Assembly: GCA_020634115.1 (NCBI GenBank)
Contig: JACKCH010000012.1
Location: 434,001 to 498,000 of the forward strand
DNA: 64,000 bases
Reading direction: 5' to 3'
Source: Anaerolineaceae bacterium
GTDB taxonomy: Bacteria > Chloroflexota > Anaerolineae > Aggregatilineales > Phototrophicaceae
Below are positions 15,056-23,068 of this stretch, in pieces. Position 1 is the stretch's first letter; every line of letters begins with the position of its first letter. The notes beneath the pieces are model-generated. The model searched no databases and was not told the origin of the DNA. It was given only the letters and a program-made list of their open reading frames with translations. The position numbers were made by a program, and so were the translations under genes.

Positions 15056-16755
15056 TAAAATTCTCCGATTCCTGCCGTCCGCAAGCGTTCAATCAACACA
15101 AATCCGAGGGCGGAAACCAGCATCAGAATGACACTCAGCGCCAACGCCTGCCCGTAGTTGGATGCCCCCGGTTGGCCGAGCAGGCGAAAAATCGCCACCG
15201 GAATCGTGGGCGTATCCGGGCGGGCCACGAACAAAGATGCACCAAATTCCCCCATACTCACGGTAAAGGCGAAGGTCGCGCCGACAACCAGCCCGCGACT
15301 GATAAGCGGAAGGTCAATCCAGCGCCAGACACGCCAGGGAGACGCCCCCAGGACACCCGCTGCCTCCTGCACCGAGGGCGGGATACCCCGCAATGCCGGT
15401 AACACGCTCCGCACGACAAATGGCATGGCGACCAGGGTATGCGCGATGGGAATCAGCAAGGGAGAGGTACGCAGATTCAAGGGTGGTTTATCCAGAGCAA
15501 TGATGAAGCCAAAGCCAAGCGTCACCGCGCTGGCCGCCAGCGGAAGCATGAACAACGGGTCAAGCCAGCGTGCCAGGGGCAGATTACGCCGAGAAAGGAG
15601 ATAGGCGGTTATCAACCCCAGGAAAAGTGCGAGCAGAGTTGTCAAAATGGCAAACACCAGCGAATTACTGATGGCCTGCACCGGGGGGACAAACAGGAGG
15701 GACTGCCGGGTGTTGACGGTCAACTGCTGATAATAGTCGAGCGTCCAGCCCGAATTTCCGGCGGTAAATGACCGGATGACCAGCGCCAACAACGGGGCAA
15801 ACAGGAGAATCACCATCGCACTCAGATTCACCCCTATCGCCAGCTTCGCCCCACGACTACGAGGCGGCAGGGCGACCCGCTCCGCCCGCTGAATATCGGT
15901 TGTGATCTGTTTTTGCAGGCGGGTATAGACCGCCATCAACGCGAACATCAGGATAATCTGTACCAGCGCCAGCGCACCGGCTACCGGGAGATTGAAAAGC
16001 CCGGTGGCCTGCCGGTAGATTTCGACTTCCAGGGTGGCGAAACGCGGCCCACCGAGAATCAGCACGACGCCAAAGCTGGTAAAGGTAAAGATGAAAACCA
16101 ATGCCGAAGCCGCCAGCACCGCCGGACGCAGAAGGGGCAGACGAATCGTCCACCACAAGCGCCAGCCATCCGCTCCCAAGACACGGGCAGCCTCCTCCAT
16201 GCGCGGGTTCTGGTTCGCCCAATACCCGCTGATGAGACGCAGGGCGACGGCATAATTGTAAAACACATGGACAATCAGAATGATCGCCAGGGTGCGCTCT
16301 AACTGCACCGGAGGGGTTTTTAAGACGAAAAGGGACATCAGGCCGGTATTGACTAACCCGCGCGGGCCAATCAGGGCAGAGAAGGCCGTAGCCACCACCA
16401 CCGTCGGCAGGACAAAGGGTAGAGTCGCCAGCGCCATCAGCAGGGATTTACCGGGGAATTGGTAGCGCACGAAAATATACGCGCCGGGCAGCGCCAGAGC
16501 AACCGTGAGCAAGGTCGAAAGGAACGCCTGCCCTGCCGTGAACACCAGCGTATCCCGGTAATACGACGAGGTAATCAGCGCCGTAAACGCGCCAAGGTCA
16601 AGCTGACCATCCGGCGCAAGACTCACGGCGAGAATCGAGATAAGCGGGTAGAAAAAAAAGACCACCAGGAAAACCAACGGTACGAGCAAAAGCCCGTACC
16701 GCAGCTTCGCCAGACGGGTTAGCGGAGAACGACTTCGGTCCACGCCTGTATCCAT
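15055..16755 (-). CDS. thiP: Thiamine ABC transporter permease, two fused permease domains
   Basis: The 566-residue protein carries about twelve membrane segments and two BPD_transp_1 domains, the arrangement of ThiP and FbpB. The EAA loops read EEAARVLGADGWRLWW (first half) and QEAAGVLGASPWRVWRW (second half). Its start overlaps the end of thiB by 37 bases, and its stop overlaps the thiQ start by one base, so the three genes are translationally coupled. No strong ribosome site precedes the ATG, consistent with coupling. An internal GTG four codons downstream is an alternative start. Confidence 0.88.
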   Translation of the reverse strand: MDTGVDRSRSPLTRLAKLRYGLLLVPLVFLVVFFFYPLISILAVSLAPDGQLDLGAFTALITSSYYRDTLVFTAGQAFLSTLLTVALALPGAYIFVRYQFPGKSLLMALATLPFVLPTVVVATAFSALIGPRGLVNTGLMSLFVLKTPPVQLERTLAIILIVHVFYNYAVALRLISGYWANQNPRMEEAARVLGADGWRLWWTIRLPLLRPAVLAASALVFIFTFTSFGVVLILGGPRFATLEVEIYRQATGLFNLPVAGALALVQIILMFALMAVYTRLQKQITTDIQRAERVALPPRSRGAKLAIGVNLSAMVILLFAPLLALVIRSFTAGNSGWTLDYYQQLTVNTRQSLLFVPPVQAISNSLVFAILTTLLALFLGLITAYLLSRRNLPLARWLDPLFMLPLAASAVTLGFGFIIALDKPPLNLRTSPLLIPIAHTLVAMPFVVRSVLPALRGIPPSVQEAAGVLGASPWRVWRWIDLPLISRGLVVGATFAFTVSMGEFGASLFVARPDTPTIPVAIFRLLGQPGASNYGQALALSVILMLVSALGFVLIERLRTAGIGEF

Positions 16756-17765
16756 TCTTCGCGGGAGGAGTCAATCTCGGCACTATCGAAGACCACCGGG
16801 TTTTCGGGAATAGACGCGAACTGCACGAATTCCTCCGGCAGTTTAGCCTGTGTATTCACCGGAAACACGTACATCTGGAAGGGCATGTCTTCCTGGAAAG
16901 GCACACTGAGCATGAAGTCTATGAACTGTCGGGCAGCCTCTTCGTGCTGGGTTCCGGCCAGGATACCGACAAATTCGATCTGCCGGAAACACGTCCCATC
17001 AGCCACGATACTCCCGGTGGTGGGCAGGCCGGTTTCGGCGTCTACGGTGAAGGGCGGGCTGCTGGCATAGCTCACAACCAGTGGGCGCGTGCCGTCTCCC
17101 CCACCGGCGGTGAACTGCCCAAAATAGGCGTCCGACCAGTCATCAGAGACGTAGACATCGTTGGCGACGAGATCACGCCAGTAATCAAGATAGGTGTAGT
17201 CAGCTTCTGTCCCGAATTGGGCAATGGTGGAGAGGAGGAAGGCCAAACCGGGCGAGGATGTGGCCGGGTTTTCGACCACGAGCAGGCTTTTATAGACCGG
17301 GTCAGCGAGGTCAGAGAGGCTTTCCGGCAGAGGGAGGTTGTTGTCCGCAAAATAGCCTACGTCGTAGTTCAGGCAGACATCCCCATAATCTACAGGAGTC
17401 ACGCGGTAATCAGGGTCAAGCTGGAATTCTTCAGGCACATCGGACAGGAGGGATGATTCGTAGGGAGTGAACAGCCCGGCATCCAGGGCGCGGCTGAGGA
17501 AGGTGTTATCCACCCCGTACAGGACATCCCCCAGAGGATTATCCTTTGTGAGGATGGATTGATTGACCATCGCCCCGGCATCCCCAGAGCGGAGAATCTC
17601 CACTTTGATGTTGTGTTCGGACTCGAACTGGGCGAGCAGGTCTTCGGTCACACTGAAACTATCATGGGTGACGACAATGAGCGTTTCCGGCTCATCCTGA
17701 GCATAGGCGGGGACTGTGATCGCAAGCGCGAACACGGTGAGCAGTAAAAGTAAGCGTAAACGCAT
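16719..17765 (-). CDS. thiB: Thiamine ABC transporter substrate-binding protein
   Basis: The 348-residue secreted protein binds thiamine outside the membrane. It begins with a signal peptide (MRLRLLLLLTVFALAITVPA, cut after AYA). The mature part opens ETLIVVTHDSFSVTEDLLAQ, followed by the ThiB/Fbp-family GDVLYGVDNTFLSRA and PVDYGDVCLNYD. The ATG at 17765 is chosen because AAAGGAG lies eight bases before it; the upstream frame runs into the terminator stem. It heads thiBPQ behind a TPP riboswitch, which supports thiamine as the ligand. Confidence 0.9.
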   Translation of the reverse strand: MRLRLLLLLTVFALAITVPAYAQDEPETLIVVTHDSFSVTEDLLAQFESEHNIKVEILRSGDAGAMVNQSILTKDNPLGDVLYGVDNTFLSRALDAGLFTPYESSLLSDVPEEFQLDPDYRVTPVDYGDVCLNYDVGYFADNNLPLPESLSDLADPVYKSLLVVENPATSSPGLAFLLSTIAQFGTEADYTYLDYWRDLVANDVYVSDDWSDAYFGQFTAGGGDGTRPLVVSYASSPPFTVDAETGLPTTGSIVADGTCFRQIEFVGILAGTQHEEAARQFIDFMLSVPFQEDMPFQMYVFPVNTQAKLPEEFVQFASIPENPVVFDSAEIDSSREEWIQAWTEVVLR

Positions 17766-17786
17766 GGTCAAACTCCTTTCTTGTGT

Positions 17787-17823
17787 GAAAACAAAACACC
17801 CCTCGGTTTTTCCCGTAGGGGTG
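17787..17823 (-). terminator. Riboswitch-controlled terminator ahead of thiB
   Basis: On the minus strand CACCCCT and AGGGGTG close a hairpin with an inner CGG/CCG step, followed by TTTTGTTTT. It lies between the TPP aptamer and the thiB ribosome site, as expected for an expression platform that stops transcription when TPP is bound. Confidence 0.8.
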
Positions 17824-17844
17824 AATGATGATGAGTCATGAAAC

Positions 17845-17937
17845 ACTCCCTACGCCGGTATGACCCGGATCAGGTTAAGGGTCGGCGCGGCTTTACGCGC
17901 CCTCTCAGTCCGCTTGCACGGACTCCCCTGGTCTGAG
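17845..17937 (-). promoter_or_regulatory. TPP riboswitch (THI element)
   Basis: The minus strand carries the conserved THI-box pieces in order: GGGGAGTCCG, GGACTGAGAGGG, a variable P3 stem GGCGCG...CGCGCC, GACCCTTAACCTGATCCGGG and TCATACCGGCGTAGGGAG. CTGAGAGGG and CTGATCCGGGT are the pyrimidine- and pyrophosphate-binding signatures. It lies 80 bases upstream of thiB with a terminator between them, so high TPP should switch off thiBPQ. Confidence 0.95.
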
Positions 17938-18314
17938 ATTTATTGTTGTGGAGTCAGTATATCACGGATGGGGGGAAATCATAGTACCAAGTCCTGGTTG
18001 ATGAGGCGGAAGGACGTTACAAAGTGCCGAGTTAAACGTAAAAATGAGAAGTTGCCGCAATTTCAAAATGCGCTGCAATTGCCGCGAAATGGGTCTTTTG
18101 GGGGTGTTTTGAGGGAAAAATGACGGTGCGCAGATCGCTGCGAGTCGCGGCAAAAAGGGTGGCGTTGCTGCAAAAACTCGGTGATGGCGGGAGAGGTTGG
18201 GCAGTTGTCATAGGGAAATTCTTCGCGTCGTTTCGCATTCGAAAATGTTTCCTGGCGGGCGAGGCAGACTGGAACTACTTAGCATGGTGCGGTAGTTGGT
18301 TATTCACGGGCGGC

Positions 18315-18340
18315 GGACGGCAAAAATGCCGTCCCTACGA
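18315..18340 (+). repeat. Palindromic repeat with CCCTACGA tail, copy 1
   Basis: GGACGGCA and TGCCGTCC form a perfect 8-bp stem around AAAA, ending in CCCTACGA. Similar stem-plus-CCCTAC units occur at 18451 and 19247. Confidence 0.55.
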
Positions 18341-18432
18341 ACCAATGGCCCGTACTTTCAATCAAATTTGGCGTATCTGTTTACGAGCGTAGCACAAAAT
18401 GAACCAGAAAAGGGGTACAAATGCGCGAACTT

Positions 18433-18447
18433 TTGTTCAAACATTTG
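18433..18447. repeat. 15-base segment, inverted copy of 10751-10765
   Basis: TTGTTCAAACATTTG is the exact reverse complement of the sequence at 10751-10765. Both lie in gene-free DNA. Chance is possible but unlikely for an exact 15-base match placed in the two largest intergenic gaps. Confidence 0.4.
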
Positions 18448-18450
18448 TGT

Positions 18451-18473
18451 GGGCGCACGCCATGCGCCCCTAC
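18451..18473 (+). repeat. Palindromic repeat with CCCTAC tail, copy 2
   Basis: GGGCGCA and TGCGCCC form a perfect 7-bp stem around CGCCA, followed by CTAC. The stem sequence differs from copy 1 but the layout and tail are the same. Confidence 0.5.
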
Positions 18474-18561
18474 TCACGACCCAGAATCCAGGCTCACCTC
18501 CGGCCACTGCTGCCTTGCACCGCTTACTTTGGCCGTCGTTAGGGTCTCGGAATGACCGAAT

Positions 18562-18969
18562 CTAGATCAAATCTTCACTACGAAGATCATCTTCTAACTC
18601 GCTGCCTCGTATTTTGGGAATCCTTAACCAATGCGCCTGATTTGCCGCTTTTTCCTTCAAAAGTATACGTTCTGTAGTTATTGTCGCATTCGTGAACCGT
18701 TCATCTAACGGTTGCAAATAGGTATCTAGTTTATCTTTGATAGGCTGTGGAACTTCTTCTATAAGCTCATCAAGTATATCTCTAGTTGAGAGATCATTAA
18801 TGTATTCATAGATTGAGTCGTTATAACCAGCTTCCACATGAGCAACAAAATTGCTCCATCTGCCGAGTAACTGATCGAGGGAAATTTTATACTTGCGTTT
18901 CTGCATTAGTACTTCAAGTACAGTAGAAACAATTTGAGACTCGTCTGAAGAAAGCTGTAGCGTATCCAT
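18562..18969 (-). CDS. Hypothetical soluble helical protein
   Basis: The 135-residue acidic protein is mainly helical, with no signal peptide, membrane segment or known motif. It is more AT-rich than neighbouring genes. Thirteen bases before it ends a 41-codon frame on the same strand, with TAGGGGAAATACGGT between, which gives this gene a plausible ribosome site. The pair lies in a repeat- and remnant-rich stretch and may be transferred DNA. A toxin-antitoxin pair fits the sizes, but nothing in the sequence proves it. Confidence 0.6.
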   Translation of the reverse strand: MDTLQLSSDESQIVSTVLEVLMQKRKYKISLDQLLGRWSNFVAHVEAGYNDSIYEYINDLSTRDILDELIEEVPQPIKDKLDTYLQPLDERFTNATITTERILLKEKAANQAHWLRIPKIRGSELEDDLRSEDLI

Positions 18970-18981
18970 ACCGTATTTCCC

Positions 18982-19107
18982 CTACCTTGTTTGGCTTAAC
19001 CAATAATTTACCCTACCACGAGGGCGAAAATAGGTTCGTAGAATCCCGTCCTTAGTAGTTATCGCAAACTCATTTGTTGCTTCATTGTAGACTAGTATAT
19101 GGTGCAC
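18982..19107 (-). CDS. Small hypothetical protein, possibly 5'-truncated
   Basis: A GTG-started frame of 41 codons reads VHHILVYNEATNEFAITTKD and continues GILRTYFRPRGRVNYWLSQT. It looks like a compact beta-type protein. The same frame stays open upstream for 15 more codons (ending in GVFRCPAAGDL) until a TGA, with no ATG, so an original start may have been lost. It is immediately upstream of the 135-residue gene. Its family is not recognised. Confidence 0.45.
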   Translation of the reverse strand: MHHILVYNEATNEFAITTKDGILRTYFRPRGRVNYWLSQTR

Positions 19108-19199
19108 AAGATCGCCAGCCGCTGGGCATCGGAATACCCCATCAGGCTTTCACCTGCCGGGACTTCGGCCCAATAATCGGGATGAAGAATGGTTTTCAT
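19092..19199 (-). pseudogene. Probable N-terminal remnant of a formylglycine-generating-enzyme-like (SUMF1) protein
   Basis: A 35-codon frame from an ATG reads MKTILHPDYWAEVPAGESLM then GYSDAQRLA. This resembles the start of FGE-sulfatase domain proteins, where VPAGEFxMGSSD is typical. It stops after 35 codons, within the 5' end of the next overlapping frame, so only a relic remains. The match rests on one short motif and could be chance. Confidence 0.35.
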
Positions 19200-19246
19200 T
19201 ACACCTGTTCCTCAAGTTCATTTTCATAAGTTTTCAAGGCGAGCGA

Positions 19247-19266
19247 GGCAGGCCTTGCCCCTACGA
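19247..19266 (+). repeat. Palindromic repeat with CCCTACGA tail, copy 3
   Basis: A short stem GGCA/TGCC around GGCCT is followed by CCCTACGA, the tail seen at 18331-18340. The stem is weaker than in the other two copies. Confidence 0.4.
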
Positions 19267-19321
19267 ATCTCAGTTCTCTTGTTGGATTCCGTTTGGGCTT
19301 CCCTTTAGCCACCTGCACACA

Positions 19322-19365
19322 ATGAAAAACAAATGGCCTGCACCGTTGATGCGCCGGTACAGGCC
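19322..19365 (-). terminator. Rho-independent terminator of the S41 protease gene
   Basis: On the minus strand GGCCTGTACCG and CGGTGCAGGCC pair with one G-U, followed by ATTTGTTTTTC. Confidence 0.75.
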
Positions 19366-19397
19366 GATGTGATTCACTATTCGTATGCGCTGCCGCG

Positions 19398-20615
19398 TTA
19401 TTGCGGGGCGACTACCCCGGTTTGCAGGAATTGTACCGCCGCGTCTAACTGCGGGTCAGCGTCCGGATTGGCGGCATGATCTTCCGGCGTCCATTCCACG
19501 ATAAAGTCCGGCGTCACACCCTGCTCGTGAATCCAGTTGCCATTGGGCGTCAGCCAGCGGGCAATCGTCAAGCGTACCCCACCGCCATTCACCAGTTCAC
19601 GCCAGGTTTGCACCGTGCCTTTGCCAAATGTGACCTGCCCCACCAGCGTCGCCCGTCCCCGGTCTTGCAGCGCCCCAGCAACCAGTTCCGACGCACTGGC
19701 GCTGTTTTCATCCACCAGCACCACCAGCGGCACGGAGACGCCAATATACGAGCCATTCGCCTCGTAAGGACGCTCATTGCCATGTCCGAAGTCCTCGGTC
19801 AGGATGACGCCGTTCTTAATAAAGGCGCTGGCGATGTCTATCGCACTGGTGAGCAGCCCACCGGGGTTGCCACGCAGGTCGAACACCAGACCGTTCAGGT
19901 TATTCACGTCCAGCAATTGCAGCGCCGCGTCTAATTCAGTGCGGGCGTCCGGCGTGAAATCGCGCAGCTTGACATAGCCGACATTGCCTTCCAGCATCCG
20001 GGATTCTACATTGGGAATGCTGATGCGGGCGCGGGTGATGGTAATGTCAATCAGGTCCTCGCCACGCCGGAAGGTGATCGTGACATCGGTCCCAGCGCGT
20101 CCACGCACTTTGCCGACGAGTTCGGTTTGCGTCCACCCGCTGACATCCTCACCGTCCACCGCCACAAAAACATCCCCGGACATCACCCCGGCAGCTTCAG
20201 CGGGCGAACCTTCCAAAACGCTCGCAATAGAAACCTCATTGGTCTCTTCATTCGTGCGCACTAATGCGCCAATACCCTCGACTTCACCCGAAAGATCCGC
20301 GTTCATCAGGGCATAAATATCTGGCGACATATAGCCACTGAACTGATCGCCCAGGGTATCCATCATCCCGTTAATCGCGCCTTCCATCAGGTCTTTGGGT
20401 TCGACTTCCTTCAAGGAGTCGCTCAAAATCAGGTTATAGACCTGCCAGAACGGTTGGAACAATTCTTCAGCGCCAGGCGGGGCAGAGGTATCACTCTGGG
20501 CATAGCTGACGGCCTGATTGTTACCCAGCGTAAAACCCGCCACGAAGACCACGAGAACCAATACGCTGATTCCCAGGTGCCGGGTTCGCTGCTTGAGGGC
20601 GTGCAAAACACTCAT
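19398..20615 (-). CDS. C-terminal processing peptidase, S41 family (CtpA/Prc type)
   Basis: The 405-residue enzyme is a membrane-anchored or secreted serine protease with a Ser-Lys dyad. An N-terminal hydrophobic segment (GISVLVLVVFVAGFTLG) is followed by a helical cap and a PDZ domain (GIGALVR... VLEGSPAEAAGVMSGDVFVA). The catalytic core then includes GLVFDLRGNPGG, the serine in DENSASASE and the lysine in TFGKGTVQ. The ATG at 20615 is chosen for CGGAG six to seven bases upstream. It is divergent from the cupin gene. Confidence 0.92.
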   Translation of the reverse strand: MSVLHALKQRTRHLGISVLVLVVFVAGFTLGNNQAVSYAQSDTSAPPGAEELFQPFWQVYNLILSDSLKEVEPKDLMEGAINGMMDTLGDQFSGYMSPDIYALMNADLSGEVEGIGALVRTNEETNEVSIASVLEGSPAEAAGVMSGDVFVAVDGEDVSGWTQTELVGKVRGRAGTDVTITFRRGEDLIDITITRARISIPNVESRMLEGNVGYVKLRDFTPDARTELDAALQLLDVNNLNGLVFDLRGNPGGLLTSAIDIASAFIKNGVILTEDFGHGNERPYEANGSYIGVSVPLVVLVDENSASASELVAGALQDRGRATLVGQVTFGKGTVQTWRELVNGGGVRLTIARWLTPNGNWIHEQGVTPDFIVEWTPEDHAANPDADPQLDAAVQFLQTGVVAPQ

Positions 20616-20704
20616 CTTGATCTCCGATTCCAGTTCGTTACTCGTGTTATTATTATAGACGGTTCTGATTTTGCATATCGTAAATGTGTGATGAGAAACC
20701 AACC

Positions 20705-21076
20705 ATGCAAATTCATCGTTTTGACGCTCCGATAGGCCGCTTGATAGACCGCTTTGAGAGCAGTGGCGCAACCGTTACACTGGTTGCTAAACCAACCACC
20801 CTGCAAGCGGTCATAATGCACATCGCGCCACGCGGCGTGGTGGGTTATCATCAAGCCATTCACAATCAACTCTTCCTGGTTGTCTCAGGGGAAGGATGGG
20901 TACGCGGTGAAACACCGGAGCGCACGCCAATTCAAGCGGGCGAAGCTGCATTTTGGTCAGCCGGAGAATGGCACGAATCGGGTTCGGAGACGGGTATGAT
21001 CACAGTGGTGTTGGAAGGCCCGGAATTAGCCCCTGCCCTACCCTACCAGGATAAGAAAGGTTCACAAGATGATTGA
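20705..21076 (+). CDS. Small cupin-domain protein
   Basis: The protein is about 123 residues and a single cupin barrel. It has GYHQAIHNQLFLVVSGEGWV (motif 1 with two His) and PIQAGEAAFWSAGEWHESGS (motif 2). Such proteins bind a metal or small ligand; no substrate can be named. An upstream in-frame ATG at 20684 is an alternative start; neither has a clear ribosome site. Its end overlaps by eight bases the next gene, so they are co-transcribed. Confidence 0.75.
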   Translation: MQIHRFDAPIGRLIDRFESSGATVTLVAKPTTLQAVIMHIAPRGVVGYHQAIHNQLFLVVSGEGWVRGETPERTPIQAGEAAFWSAGEWHESGSETGMITVVLEGPELAPALPYQDKKGSQDD

Positions 21077-21422
21077 CCGTGAGGCGCTGCGCCAGGCTTG
21101 CTTGAGTCAGAAAGGCGTATTTGAAGATTTCCCGTTTGGGCCGGAAGCGGCGGTGTATAAGGTGGCGAACAAGATGTTTGCGCTCATTCCGGTAAATACG
21201 TCTCCGGCAAGTATCAGCTTGAAATGTGATCCCACATTTGCGGAAATCCTGCGGCAGAGTTACCCCGCTATCACACCCGGCTACCACCTCAACAAGAAAC
21301 ATTGGAACTCAATCGTCGTAGACGGCACAATTCCTGATGATGAGCTTCTGGAGATGATTGACCAATCCTACCGGTTGGTGTTCAAGTCGCTGCCGAAGCG
21401 GGTGCGGGAGGAACTGGCATGA
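21069..21422 (+). CDS. MmcQ/YjbR family protein
   Basis: The 117-residue protein fits the MmcQ/YjbR family: FPFGPEAAVYKVANKMFALI at the N-terminal side, SLKCDP in the middle and GYHLNKKHWNSIVVDG towards the end. Members have a double-wing DNA-binding-like fold, but their function is poorly known. It overlaps the cupin gene by eight bases. Confidence 0.88.
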   Translation: MIDREALRQACLSQKGVFEDFPFGPEAAVYKVANKMFALIPVNTSPASISLKCDPTFAEILRQSYPAITPGYHLNKKHWNSIVVDGTIPDDELLEMIDQSYRLVFKSLPKRVREELA

Positions 21423-21520
21423 GGCGTATGCTGGCCGAGTAAGGTGCTTACCCGACATGCAAAAGGGACGGCCAGCTGGTGGTCGCCCCTCGCTTCAAGG
21501 CATTCGTGCTGGTATCCCAA

Positions 21521-22045
21521 TTAACGGATAGTGAAGTTATGCAAATCGCTCCAATACTCGTTCCTACCTACCGAGAGATCATCTGTGTAAAGAACACGAA
21601 CGTGCCAGGAATATTGGCCTGCGGGTAGGTCAGGCAGTGTATAGGTATAACGCCTGAGATTCCCATTATTCTCGCTCACCGAAATCATGGAATCCGGTGT
21701 ACACCGTTCCTCTGGGGGAGATGGAAAGTCCTGACGAGTCCAAATTAGCTGCACACAGTACTTCGTATCCTCCGCCTCATCTGTAACCGCATACCAGACC
21801 AAACGGATTAAATTGGTTGTGTCCCACGTCGCGCTATGGGCCGGGGAGAACAGACGCGGGGTGGTTTTCACCGTAAACTGTCCGCGTTCACTCCAGTCAC
21901 TCTGTTCACCATCGCTGAACTGCGCCCGCACCCACCAGTAATAAACCCCATCCGACAACGGTTTAGAAGGTGTGTAATGCCCCTCGTTGACTCCGGAAAC
22001 CGTTATCGTGTCACAAATCATATCATCGTCGTCATCCGTACAGGA
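21521..22045 (-). pseudogene. C-terminal fragment of a secreted fibronectin-type-III-like protein
   Basis: Two Fn3-like beta repeats are readable: GVYYWWVRAQFSDGEQSDWS and YSWHVRVLYTDDLSVGRNEY, each with the Tyr-Trp-x-Val-Arg strand typical of these domains. The frame is open upstream of the ATG at 22021 through SCTDDDDD and then ceases to look protein-like at about 22040, exactly where xylulokinase sequence begins on the other strand. So the 5' part of this gene is missing. No ribosome site precedes the internal ATG. Confidence 0.65.
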
Positions 22046-23059
22046 CTGATGGATGTTGGCGCGCGCAAATGGTCAGACGAGATGCTGGACGCATTTGACA
22101 TCCCCTCAACCTGGTTGCCCGACCTCTGTGAGTCGCCGGAAATCTGCGCGTACGTCAACGAAGAGGGCGCAGCAGCCACCGGGTTGAAAATCGGCACACC
22201 GATTGTCGGGGGTGCAGGCGACCAGTCGGCACAAGCCATTGGCAGCGGCATCGTGGATGATGGACAGACCAGCCTGACTGTCGGCACGTCCGGTGTGGTT
22301 TTCACCTCTGCTGACCGGTATCTGCCGGATGAAGAAGGGCGTTTACACACCTTCTGTCATGCTGTCCCAGGATACTATGCCTATCTTGGCGTCATGCAGA
22401 GTGCCGCTGGCAGCCTGCGTTGGTTGCATGATGAACTGGCAAACACCGCCGACTATGATGGGTTGAATGCAATGATTGAAACGGTGCCACGCGGTTCGTT
22501 GGGATTGCTGTTCGCGCCCTATCTGGCCGGAGAGCGCCACCCCTATTATGACCCCCTGGCACGCGGCGCATTCATAGGTCTGACGCTCAGGCACGGACTG
22601 AAAGAGATGGCGCGTTCGGTTATGGAAGGGGTCGCATTTGGGATGCGCGACCTGCTGGAAATCCTGCGCAGCAAGGAGATTCGCCCCACATCAGCAGCCA
22701 TCAGCGGCGGCGCGGCCAACAGTCCAGTATGGCGTCAGTTGATGACCGACGTGATGAATATGCCACTGTATACCGTGAATACCACGGAAGGGGCCGCATA
22801 CGGAGCAGCGATACTCGCAGGTGTCGGGGGCGGTATATGGCACGATGTACCAACGGCCAGCAAAGCGCTTATTCACCGTATAGATGAAGGGCAGCCTGAG
22901 GCGGAAGGCGTCGAAAACTATGAACGCCTTTACCACGTGTTCCGCAAGGTATACCCGGCTTTATCCGATTTATTTGTTGATCTGATCGCTTTGAAGCGGA
23001 ATGAGCCGTCTGACCAATCCGAAAGTCTGCGTTTCAGAACAGGGGGAATAGTTGGCTAA
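22040..23059 (+). pseudogene. Xylulokinase (FGGY family), C-terminal part only
   Basis: From TGLMDVGARKWSDEMLDAFD onward the sequence is a good FGGY kinase. The second half carries GGAGDQSAQAIGSG and TSLTVGTSGVVF (phosphate-binding region), FAPYLAGERHPYYDPLARGA, and the adenosine-binding AAISGGAANSPVWRQLMTDV. A whole xylulokinase is near 500 residues; about 190-200 N-terminal residues with the sugar site are absent. The frame upstream of 22040 is the antisense of the fibronectin-like fragment. The enzyme would be inactive. It is otherwise free of frameshifts, so the break is recent or an assembly join. Confidence 0.75.
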
Positions 23060-23068
23060 CGGCGTCAT

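Larger units (their letters stand above)
17946..18561. other. 616-base region without a supported gene
   Basis: No coding region with a ribosome site and protein-like sequence is seen on either strand. It holds two palindromic repeats (18315-18340 and 18451-18473) and the inverted copy of a 15-base segment from 10751. It looks like repeat-rich intergenic DNA. Confidence 0.6.

Noticed and set aside
18562..19107. A toxin-antitoxin module
   Set aside because: Sizes fit, but neither protein shows a known toxin or antitoxin motif; kept as hypothetical.
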